This document shows positions 1 to 7,203 of a DNA stretch of 64,000 nucleotides, piece by piece. Each line of letters begins with the position of its first letter. Positions within the stretch are counted from its first letter, which is position 1. Source of the DNA: Wenzhouxiangella sp. XN79A (GTDB lineage Bacteria > Pseudomonadota > Gammaproteobacteria > Xanthomonadales > Wenzhouxiangellaceae); NCBI RefSeq assembly GCF_012272825.1, contig NZ_JAAWWS010000145.1:124001-188000 (forward strand). Reading direction: 5' to 3'. The notes under the pieces were generated by a model. That model was not told the DNA's origin. It saw only the letters and a list, made by a program, of their open reading frames with translations, and did not search any database. Position numbers and translations under genes: made by a program.

Positions 1-1045
1 GCAGCAGCACCAGGGCGACGGTGGCCACACCGATGCCCAGCGAACGGCCCAGTTCGGACAGCCGCTGCTCGACCCAGCGCGGTTGGTAGAACATTTCCTC
101 GATCGCCAGCGGCGCATAGCTCGGCCGGAGTTCGTCGACGAGCGCGCGGACCTGGCGACCGAAGTGGACCGCGTTGACCGTGTCGTCCGGGATCACGATG
201 CCGAGGCCGACCGCGGCGCGGCCGTCCATCCACATCCGCTCGGTGGCCGGTTCGCTCGGCACGACCCGGACCGAGGCCAGCTCCGACAGCGGCACCAGGC
301 TGCCGTCGGCAAGCCGGATCGGCGTGCCGGTCAGCTCGCTCAGCGATTCGAAGTCGCTGGCCGGATTGATCAGCAGCGAGCGGCCATCGACATCGAGACT
401 GCCGCCGGCGACGGTCTCGTTGCGCTCGGCCAGTTGCTCGATCAGTGCGCCGGGCGACAGCTCGGCGGCGCTGGCCCGGGCCGGGTCGATGCGGACCAGC
501 AGCTGTTCGCCGGGGTCGGCCAGCAGCTCGATGCGAGCGATGTCGGTGATCCGGAACAGGTCGCGCCGGAGCTGGCGCGCGGCCTCGAGCAGCTCGAGCA
601 GGTCATCGGAACCGGTGATCGCCAGCACGATGCCGTGGGCGTCCATCGAGCGGTCGTCGAGCCGGGTCTCGCCGGCGTCGGGCGGAAAGCGCGCCTCGGC
701 GCGGTCCAGCGCCACCCGGACCCGGTCCCATGCTGTATCGGTGTCGTAGACCGACTGGTCGAGCCCGACGGTGAGGACCGCCACGCCGAGCCGCGCGGCA
801 CCGATGATCTCGACCACGTGCTCGACCTGGGCCAGCTCTTCCTCGAGCGGATCGAGGATCAGGCGCTCGACCTCGGCCGGCTCGGCGCCCGGCCACTGGA
901 CGACGACCTGGGCATAGCGGTACGGGAAGAACGGGTCCTCCTGGCGGTCCATCGTGAACCAGGCCAGCGCGCCGAGCAGGGACAGCAACAGCACGGTGGC
1001 CAGGACCAGCCGGCGCCGATCCAGCGCAGCGCGGATCCAGCTCAC
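1..1045 (-). CDS. RND efflux pump inner-membrane permease (N-terminal part, cut by window edge)
   Basis: This is the N-terminal third of an AcrB/MexF-type resistance-nodulation-division permease, which uses the proton gradient to push drugs, metals or lipids out through a tripartite pump. The GTG start overlaps the stop of the membrane-fusion gene (GTGA), the normal gene pair for such pumps. The visible protein starts with a short basic stretch, one membrane helix (about residues 14-32) and the typical QEDPFFPYR segment. The periplasmic porter domain follows (V.WPGA.P.EVE...DPLE). The second membrane helix begins at the edge. The rest of the gene lies outside the window, so substrate class cannot be judged. 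Confidence 0.93.
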   Translation of the reverse strand, partial: MSWIRAALDRRRLVLATVLLLSLLGALAWFTMDRQEDPFFPYRYAQVVVQWPGAEPAEVERLILDPLEEELAQVEHVVEIIGAARLGVAVLTVGLDQSVYDTDTAWDRVRVALDRAEARFPPDAGETRLDDRSMDAHGIVLAITGSDDLLELLEAARQLRRDLFRITDIARIELLADPGEQLLVRIDPARASAAELSPGALIEQLAERNETVAGGSLDVDGRSLLINPASDFESLSELTGTPIRLADGSLVPLSELASVRVVPSEPATERMWMDGRAAVGLGIVIPDDTVNAVHFGRQVRALVDELRPSYAPLAIEEMFYQPRWVEQRLSELGRSLGIGVATVALVLL

Positions 1046-2196
1046 TCGGTGCGCCCGGCGTCGAGCAGCCGCACCGGCTCGCCGTCGAGCAGCTGGGCGT
1101 GGCCGCTGACGATGACCGGATCGTCGACGGCCAGGTCGCCGAACACCGTCGCGTACCGGCCCTGCAGACGGCCGACGTCGACGGCGACGTGCTCGGCCCG
1201 GCCGTCCCGCACACGGACCACCCGACTGACCCGGGTGCCGGGGTTGAGGACGGCCGCCAGCGGCACGCCAACGCCGGCCGGCGCAGCGAAGGCCAGCTCG
1301 ACGTCGACCGCATCACCGGGAACGAGCTCGGCATCGGCGTCCAGCGCCAGCACCGCCGGCGCGGTCCGGCCCGGCGCGGCCTGGCCCAGGCCGGTCAGCC
1401 GCGCGCCGAAACGGCGGCCATCGTCGATCCGACGCACCGGGCGGTCGAGTGGATCGCGCAGGGTCGCTGCGCGGTGCGCGGGTAGCCGGATCTCGACTTC
1501 CAGGGCATCGGCATCGGCCAGGTCCAGCACCGGCTGGCCGGCCGCGGCGAAGTCGCCGGGCTCGAGGTGCAGCTCGCTGACCCGGCCGGCGAACGGCGCG
1601 CGCAGGCCGGCCTCCTCCAGCTGGGCCACCGCTTCGTCGAGCCGCGCGCGGGCCTGGTCCAGCGCCGCGGCGGCGGCGTCACGCTGGGCCCGGACCTGCT
1701 CCAGTTCGTCCGGTGCGATCAGCTCGCGTTCGACCAGTCGCCCGAGTCGTTCGGTATCGCGCTCCAGCTGATCACGTCGCGTCTCGGCTTCGGCCACCGC
1801 GGCGCTCGCAGCGGCCACGCCCGGCTGCAGCGCGGGATTGTGCAGCACCGCCAGCAGCTGGCCGGCGGCAACCCGTTCGCCGCGCTCGACGCGGCGTTCG
1901 GCCAGGTAGCCGGACTGCAGGAAGGCCAGCGAGGCACGCTCGGTGGCCCGGACCACGCCGGGAAAGCGAACGATGTCCACGGCCGGCAGTTCGATCGCCG
2001 GTTCGACCCGAACCGGGCGGGGCGGAGGCGGGTCCGCCTCATCGTTCGGCGGTCCACTGTCGCAGCCGGTCGCCAGCAGCGCGATCGAAAGGGCGACGAG
2101 ACCGTTCACTAGCAGTCCGCGGAGCGGGCCTGGCAACAAACTGGCCGGCCGGTCAGTAGCCGGTCGTCGGGAAACGGGGTGGAGGCGTCTGCTCAT
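1042..2196 (-). CDS. RND efflux membrane-fusion lipoprotein (HlyD/AcrA family)
   Basis: Periplasmic adaptor that links the RND permease to an outer-membrane channel. The order is a signal segment ending in a lipobox (LLATGC), a lipoyl half-motif, a coiled-coil hairpin rich in Ala/Glu/Arg, the second lipoyl half (LRAPFAGRVSEL), a beta-barrel and a membrane-proximal domain. Length from the ATG at 2196 is 384 residues, usual for the family. The start is doubtful: a near-palindromic operator (2141-2156) would lie inside codons 14-19. In-frame TTG codons near 2135-2140 or a GTG near 2100 would give a shorter lipoprotein signal with the operator upstream. The gene lies 29 bp after tetR and overlaps the permease by 4 bp, so the three probably form one regulated unit. 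Confidence 0.92.
   Translation of the reverse strand: MSRRLHPVSRRPATDRPASLLPGPLRGLLVNGLVALSIALLATGCDSGPPNDEADPPPPRPVRVEPAIELPAVDIVRFPGVVRATERASLAFLQSGYLAERRVERGERVAAGQLLAVLHNPALQPGVAAASAAVAEAETRRDQLERDTERLGRLVERELIAPDELEQVRAQRDAAAAALDQARARLDEAVAQLEEAGLRAPFAGRVSELHLEPGDFAAAGQPVLDLADADALEVEIRLPAHRAATLRDPLDRPVRRIDDGRRFGARLTGLGQAAPGRTAPAVLALDADAELVPGDAVDVELAFAAPAGVGVPLAAVLNPGTRVSRVVRVRDGRAEHVAVDVGRLQGRYATVFGDLAVDDPVIVSGHAQLLDGEPVRLLDAGRTE
2141..2156. promoter_or_regulatory. Putative TetR operator, copy 1 (efflux genes)
   Basis: CTGGCCGGCCGGTCAG is palindromic at 14 of 16 positions. It matches the core of a second copy 5' of tetR (2855-2872); no third copy was noticed. Two identical palindromes, one by the regulator gene and one at the start of the pump genes, is what is expected of an autoregulated TetR repressor. 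It lies within the annotated N-terminal codons of the membrane-fusion gene, which argues for a later start there. Confidence 0.6.
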
Positions 2197-2225
2197 CGGG
2201 GTCGGGTCTCGCTGCGAGCGGCGGG

Positions 2226-2837
2226 TCAGTCGGCGGGGGGCGGCGCCAGACCATCCATGTAGATCGCGAGGAAATCGCTGAGGAATTCCTCGTCGCTGCC
2301 CATGCCCGGCCACTGGGCATGGTGGCTGCGGGCCTGGAACCACTGGGTGCAGACCAGCACGAACATCGTCACCACGTGCATCGGGTTGACGTCGCTTCGG
2401 AACACGCCGCCCTGCTGGGCCTGGCGGACGCGCTCGGCGCCGAGCCGGGCCAGCGCGGCGTCCATTTCGCCGCAGGTCGCGTCGCCTTCCATATGCGTCC
2501 AGGCCAGCAGCCGGACGACCTGCGGGTTGTCCTGCAGGAACCGGAAGTACTTGATCACGCCGTCGCGCAACAGCGAGCCGTCGACGGTGGTGGCCTGCTC
2601 GAGTTCCTGCATCTGGTCGGCCACGTAGCGCGACAGCGCCGCTTCCTTGGTCGCTTCCCACAGCGCGTCCTTGGAGCCGAAGTGATGGTGGATCAGGCTC
2701 TTGGTCACGCCGCTTTTTTCGGCGATCTGGCGCATCGAGACGTCGGCGAAGCCCTGGTCGACGAACAGCTCCAGCGCGGCGGCCAGGATCTGGCGCCGGG
2801 TCAGTTCCGGATCGCGCGTAGTCGCAGCGGTATTCAT
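2226..2837 (-). CDS. TetR/AcrR-family transcriptional regulator
   Basis: 203-residue repressor. Residues about 12-58 form the TetR helix-turn-helix domain (ILAAALELFVDQGFADVS, then GVTKSLIHHHFGSKDALW). The rest is an all-helical ligand-binding domain with several Trp/Met residues (for example LLAWTHMEGD). The start ATG is the first after the operator and gives a standard family length. It sits directly 5' of the efflux genes in the same direction, so the likely role is repression of the pump, relieved by a pump substrate. An operator-like palindrome lies 18 bp upstream of its start codon. Confidence 0.93.
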   Translation of the reverse strand: MNTAATTRDPELTRRQILAAALELFVDQGFADVSMRQIAEKSGVTKSLIHHHFGSKDALWEATKEAALSRYVADQMQELEQATTVDGSLLRDGVIKYFRFLQDNPQVVRLLAWTHMEGDATCGEMDAALARLGAERVRQAQQGGVFRSDVNPMHVVTMFVLVCTQWFQARSHHAQWPGMGSDEEFLSDFLAIYMDGLAPPPAD

Positions 2838-2854
2838 GCGCGGAGTTTCGCATG

Positions 2855-2872
2855 AACTGGCCGGCCGGTCAA
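2855..2872. promoter_or_regulatory. Putative TetR operator, copy 2 (tetR promoter)
   Basis: AACTGGCCGGCCGGTCAA lies between the divergent tetR and VKOR genes and shares at least 15 identical bases with the copy at 2141-2156. On the minus strand its first six bases read TTGACC, close to a -35 hexamer, so binding would block tetR transcription. It is also about 80 bp upstream of the VKOR start and could affect that gene. Confidence 0.6.
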
Positions 2873-2952
2873 TTGCCGCACATCGCATCGCGACAGCCGC
2901 GCGCGGCTTGAGTAGACTGGCCAGCCTTTCCGGATCACGAGAGACTGCATCC

Positions 2953-3843
2953 ATGAGCCGCAAGCGCAAGACGGCCGCATCGGCCCGCTCGTCCCGTCCC
3001 GCCTCGAAACCGGCGTCGAGCCCGTCGCCGAAACTGCAGCCCGACCGCGTGGTCGCAGTGCTGGCCGGCCTGGGCGTGCTGATCACCGCCTTCCTGACGT
3101 TCACCGGCCTGACCGCGCAGGCGCCGCTGTTCTGCGGCCCCGATTCCGGCTGCGACCTGGTCCAGAACAGTCGCTATGCCACGCTGCTCGGCCTGCCGGT
3201 CGCGCTGTGGGGCCTGCTGATGTACCTGGCGATCCTGTGGTCGGCGGTGCTGCTGCCGCCGCGTCTGAAGCGCTGGCGCCGACTGGCCTGGCTGACGACC
3301 ATCGGCCTGGCCATCAGCGTCTATTTCACCCTGACCGGTTGGTTGGCCCTCGACGCCTGGTGCGGCTGGTGCCTGGCATCGCAGGTAGTGATGCTGGCGC
3401 TGCTGATCGTGGTCTTCGCCCGCCGGCCCGAGTCGGCCCCGGGTGAGCCGTGGCCGCGTTTTGCCGGGGCACTGGTGCTGGTGGCCGTATTCGCCGCCGG
3501 CGGCCTGCACGCCTGGCAGAACGGCTGGCTGCTGCCGCCGGAGGATCCGCAGCTGCGGGGCCTGGCCGAGCACCTGGAGGCGCGTGGAGCGAAGTACTAC
3601 GGTGCGTTCTGGTGCCCGAACTGCCAGGACCAGCGCCAGATGTTCGGCCGTTCGGCCGACCGTCTGCCCTACGTCGAGTGTTCGCCGAACGGTCGCCGCG
3701 GTTCGGTTGCGGTCGAGTGCGTGATCAACGACATCGACAGCTACCCGACCTGGGTCATCGATGGTCGCCAGCATCAGCGCGTGCTGTCGCTGGACGAGCT
3801 GGCCCGCCTGTCGGGCTACCGGGAATGGAACCGGGAACCATGA
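2953..3843 (+). CDS. Vitamin K epoxide reductase (VKOR) family protein fused to a thioredoxin-like domain
   Basis: 296-residue inner-membrane protein of the bacterial VKOR type, which replaces DsbB in reoxidising periplasmic disulfide-forming proteins with quinone as acceptor. An N-terminal basic Ser/Pro-rich tail (1-30) precedes four to five membrane helices. The loop cysteine pair is C61 and C67, and the active-site CxxC is C137-G-W-C140. A periplasmic thioredoxin-like domain from about 195 carries C221-P-N-C224 and a cis-Pro motif (YPTW). All family cysteines are present. The ATG at 2953 was chosen because upstream codons run into the tetR promoter region. It overlaps the next gene by 4 bp (ATGA). 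Confidence 0.93.
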   Translation: MSRKRKTAASARSSRPASKPASSPSPKLQPDRVVAVLAGLGVLITAFLTFTGLTAQAPLFCGPDSGCDLVQNSRYATLLGLPVALWGLLMYLAILWSAVLLPPRLKRWRRLAWLTTIGLAISVYFTLTGWLALDAWCGWCLASQVVMLALLIVVFARRPESAPGEPWPRFAGALVLVAVFAAGGLHAWQNGWLLPPEDPQLRGLAEHLEARGAKYYGAFWCPNCQDQRQMFGRSADRLPYVECSPNGRRGSVAVECVINDIDSYPTWVIDGRQHQRVLSLDELARLSGYREWNREP

Positions 3844-5621
3844 CCTCCGTGCTGCGCGGCCTGGTCCTGGCGCTGCTGTTGTCGTCCGGGAGTGCGGCCG
3901 CCGATCGCCAGGTCTCGGCCGAGGCCGTGCGGGCCTTCGACCGGCTGGTCGCCGACTACGAGTCCTGGCGGCTGGCCGAGAACCCGATCGAGGCCGGTCG
4001 GCGCGGTGACCTCGAGGCGCTGGCGCGCTGGCCCGAGGCCGGTCCGACGGCGGTCGATCGGCGCCGCGCGCGATCCCGCCAGTTCCTGGCCCGGCTCGAT
4101 GCGATCGATCCGGCCGAGTTGCCGGCCGGCGACCGGACCAGCCATGCGGTGCTGGCCTACCTGCTGGGCTCGGCGGTGGCGCGTGCTTCGTTCGACGAGG
4201 AGCGGATGCCGTTCGTCAACGACTCCGGCTTTTTCACCATGCCGCTCTATGTCGCCGCCTCGACCCGGCCGAAGAGCCGGGCCGAAGCCGAGGCCTGGAT
4301 CGCCCGGCTCGACGCGCTGCCGGCCTGGCTGGACACGCACGTAGCGTGGATGCAGCGCGGCGTGGCGGCCGGCTTCGTGCAGCCGGCGCTGGTCGTCGAA
4401 GCGGTGCTGGCCCAGCTCGATACGGTAATCGCCACGGCGCCGGAAGACAGTCCGCTGCTGGCCCCGATCGAGGCGCTGCCGCCGCGCGTGGCCGCGGTCC
4501 ATGGCGAGACGCTGCGGGCCGAGACACTGGCGCGGATCGAGTCCGGCGTGCTGCCGGCCTACCGGCGTATCGCGGCGTTCTTCCGCACCGACTATCTGGC
4601 CGAGCCGCGCCGCTCGATCGGCATTTCCGAGGTGCCGGACGGCCGCGCCTACTACCGTGCGCTGGTCCGCCACCACACCACCCGCGACACCACGCCGCAG
4701 GCGGTCCACGAGCAGGGCCTGGCCGAAGTTGCGCGCATCCGCGCCGAAATGGAAGCGATCGTCGCCGAACTGGAATTCGACGGCAGCTTCGCCGACTTCC
4801 TGCACTTCCTGCGCACCGATCCGCGGTTCTACGCCGAAACGCCCGATGAGCTGATCATGCACGCGTCATGGATCGCCAAGCGCGCCGACGACGCGATGCC
4901 GAGATTCTTCGGTCGCCTGCCGCGCCTGCCCTACGGCGTGCGGCCGGTGCCGGACCACCTGGCGCCGACCTACACCACCGGACGCTACTGGCCCGGCGAT
5001 CTGGAAAACGGCGTGGCCGGGGGCTACATGGTCAACACGCACGCCCTGAACCAGCGTCCGCTCTACGCGTTGCCGGCGCTGACCCTGCACGAGGCGGTGC
5101 CCGGTCACCACCACCAGGGCGCGCTGGCCCAGGAACTCGAGGACGTGCCGGACTTCCGCCGCACGACCTACATCACGGCCTTCGGCGAAGGGTGGGCGTT
5201 GTACACCGAGCATCTCGGCATCGAGATGGGCATCTACCGCACGCCCTACGAGCACTTCGGCCGCCTGACCTACGAGATGTGGCGGGCCTGTCGGCTGGTC
5301 GTCGACACCGGCATCCACTACTTCGGCTGGAGCCGCGAGCAGGCCGAGGCCTGCCTGCTCGAGAACTCGGCGCTTGCGCCGCACAATGTCCGGACCGAGG
5401 TCACCCGCTACATCGCCTGGCCCGGCCAGGCGCTGGCCTACAAGACCGGCGAGCTCCTGATCCGGCAGCTGCGCGCCGATGCCGAGGCCCGACTCGGCGA
5501 CGGCTTCGACCTGCGCGCCTTTCACGATCACCTGCTGGGCCAGGGCGCGATGCCGCTGGACGCGCTGGAATCGAGAATGCGCGACTGGATCGAGTTGCAG
5601 CACATCGCCGCCGGGCCCTGA
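3840..5621 (+). CDS. DUF885 family secreted metallopeptidase-like protein
   Basis: 593-residue protein with an N-terminal signal peptide (MTSVLRGLVLALLLSSGSAAA). DUF885 proteins are predicted zinc peptidases of the gluzincin type. The family's signature is present: H417-E-A-V-P-G-H-H in a helix, and about 30 residues later GEGWALYTEHLG, whose glutamate is the expected third metal ligand. No biochemical substrate is known for most members. It is translationally coupled to the VKOR gene (ATGA), which hints at export to the periplasm, where disulfides form. Length is normal for the family. Confidence 0.88.
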   Translation: MTSVLRGLVLALLLSSGSAAADRQVSAEAVRAFDRLVADYESWRLAENPIEAGRRGDLEALARWPEAGPTAVDRRRARSRQFLARLDAIDPAELPAGDRTSHAVLAYLLGSAVARASFDEERMPFVNDSGFFTMPLYVAASTRPKSRAEAEAWIARLDALPAWLDTHVAWMQRGVAAGFVQPALVVEAVLAQLDTVIATAPEDSPLLAPIEALPPRVAAVHGETLRAETLARIESGVLPAYRRIAAFFRTDYLAEPRRSIGISEVPDGRAYYRALVRHHTTRDTTPQAVHEQGLAEVARIRAEMEAIVAELEFDGSFADFLHFLRTDPRFYAETPDELIMHASWIAKRADDAMPRFFGRLPRLPYGVRPVPDHLAPTYTTGRYWPGDLENGVAGGYMVNTHALNQRPLYALPALTLHEAVPGHHHQGALAQELEDVPDFRRTTYITAFGEGWALYTEHLGIEMGIYRTPYEHFGRLTYEMWRACRLVVDTGIHYFGWSREQAEACLLENSALAPHNVRTEVTRYIAWPGQALAYKTGELLIRQLRADAEARLGDGFDLRAFHDHLLGQGAMPLDALESRMRDWIELQHIAAGP

Positions 5622-5642
5622 GACGGCCCGGTCCGCGCGCGA

Positions 5643-6956
5643 TCAGAGCCCGATCGCGAACAGTCCGAGGCACAGGATCAGGCCGGCCAGCGGCACCAGC
5701 ACGGTCAGCGCGGCCATCGCCGGATAGGCCGCGGCGTGGGTCTCGCCGCAGATCGCCCGGATCGTGGTGACCACGTAGCCGTTGTGCGGCAGCGAGTCCA
5801 GCGCGCCGGACGAAATCGCGACCACGCGATGCAGCTGGTCGGGGTCGACGCCCTGGTCGATGTAGTGCGGCCCGAGGATCGGCAGCGCGATGGCCTGGCC
5901 GCCCGACGCCGAACCGGTCATGGCCGCGATCGCCGAGACGGCCACGGCGGCACTGACCAGTCCGCTGCCCGGCAGGTGGGTCACCCAGTCGACCGCGACT
6001 TCGAAGGCCGGCGCGGCCTTGGCCACGGTGCCGAAGCCGACCACCGCGGCGGTATTGCCGATCGCGATCAACGCGCCGGTGCCGCCCTCGGCCAGCGCTT
6101 CGCCGGGCGCATGGAGATGACGCAGGTTGATCGCCGCGGCCGCCAGGCAGCCGGCCAGCAGCGCGACGATCAGCGCCGAGGTTCCGAGCGCATCGTGCGT
6201 CGTGAACGAGATGCCCAGCACGACCAGGAGCGGGATCGTGGCCAGCGCCGGATGCGGAAGGTCGCCGCGCCCGGTCTCCGGATCGAACGGCCGTCCCTCG
6301 AAGGATTCGCCGCGCGCCACGGCGCGGTCGAGCATCCATTTCAGCCAGACGTAGCCGACCACGGCCATGAACACCGCGACGACCAGGCTGGCCTGCCACG
6401 CCGCCAGCGGGCTGGTGCCGAGAAACTCGACCGGAATCCAGTTCTGGATCTCCGGTGAGCCGGCCGAGGTCATCGTGAAGGTCACCGAGCCGAACGCCAT
6501 CGTGGCCGGGATGAACCGGCGCGGCAGGTCGGCGTCGCGGAACAGCGCCAGCGCCATCGGGTAGACCGAGAAGGCGACCACGAACAGGCTGACCCCGCCG
6601 TAGGTCAGCACCGCGCAGGCCAGCACCACGGCCAGCGCGGCACGCGCGCTGCCGAGCCGGCCGATGATCCAGTGCGCCACGCTCTCGGCGCCGCCGGACG
6701 ATTCCATCAGCTTGCCGAACAGCGAGCCGAGCAGGAAGATGAAGAACCACGAGGCGATGAAGCCGGTGAAGCCGCTCATGTACTGGCCGACCAGGTCGAC
6801 CCCGCCGTCCTCGGCCAGCGGCGGCAGCAGCGCGATGTCGCTGGTCAGCGCGACCAGCAGCGCGCACAACGGGGTGGCGACGAACAGGCTCATCCCGCGC
6901 ATGGTCAGCACGATCAGCAGGGCAAGGCCGCCGAGCAGCCCGATCAGACTCAACAT
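5643..6956 (-). CDS. GntP-family permease (gluconate or related organic acid)
   Basis: 437-residue polytopic inner-membrane protein with about 12 hydrophobic segments and family motifs: FVATPLCALLVAL near the N-terminus, YGGVSLFVVAFSVYP, ITGSASGG-like AMTGSASGGQAIALP, and SGALDSLPHNG near the C-terminus. GntP proteins import gluconate, other sugar acids or hydroxybutyrate-type anions with protons; the substrate here is not decided. An upstream in-frame ATG at 7019 is less likely because it adds a polar, proline-rich tail. It is divergent from a TonB receptor, and the shared intergenic space carries two palindromic sites. This suggests outer- and inner-membrane uptake of the same compound. Confidence 0.9.
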   Translation of the reverse strand: MLSLIGLLGGLALLIVLTMRGMSLFVATPLCALLVALTSDIALLPPLAEDGGVDLVGQYMSGFTGFIASWFFIFLLGSLFGKLMESSGGAESVAHWIIGRLGSARAALAVVLACAVLTYGGVSLFVVAFSVYPMALALFRDADLPRRFIPATMAFGSVTFTMTSAGSPEIQNWIPVEFLGTSPLAAWQASLVVAVFMAVVGYVWLKWMLDRAVARGESFEGRPFDPETGRGDLPHPALATIPLLVVLGISFTTHDALGTSALIVALLAGCLAAAAINLRHLHAPGEALAEGGTGALIAIGNTAAVVGFGTVAKAAPAFEVAVDWVTHLPGSGLVSAAVAVSAIAAMTGSASGGQAIALPILGPHYIDQGVDPDQLHRVVAISSGALDSLPHNGYVVTTIRAICGETHAAAYPAMAALTVLVPLAGLILCLGLFAIGL

Positions 6957-7047
6957 GTGGCGCGTCCGCTCCGAGGATGGGTCGAGGCCGGCGCGCGGAT
7001 CGGCGGCCGGCGACCTCATGGTGCGCAGGTCCGGCATCGCCAGCCAC

Positions 7048-7095
7048 TGTACCAAGGTCCAAGCCGCTCGCCCTGCGGCCCTGTACCTTGGTCCA
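7048..7095. promoter_or_regulatory. Pair of 14-bp palindromic operator candidates between GntP permease and TonB receptor
   Basis: TGTACCAAGGTCCA at 7048-7061 and TGTACCTTGGTCCA at 7082-7095 differ only in the two central bases and start 34 bp apart, about three helical turns. Each is an imperfect palindrome of half-sites TGKACC. A pair in helical phase between two divergent transport genes points to a dimeric repressor or activator shared by both. No regulator gene lies next to them. Half-sites of this sort are seen for several families (for example GntR/FadR types), so the protein is not named. Confidence 0.55.
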
Positions 7096-7203
7096 ATTCC
7101 CCTGCGGCGGTCGGTTCGTAGACTGCGATGAAGCCCGTCGCACCGCGACCCCTCTGCGCTTGCGGTGCGCACCCACCACAAGAACATCGATCCCGAGGTC
7201 GCC

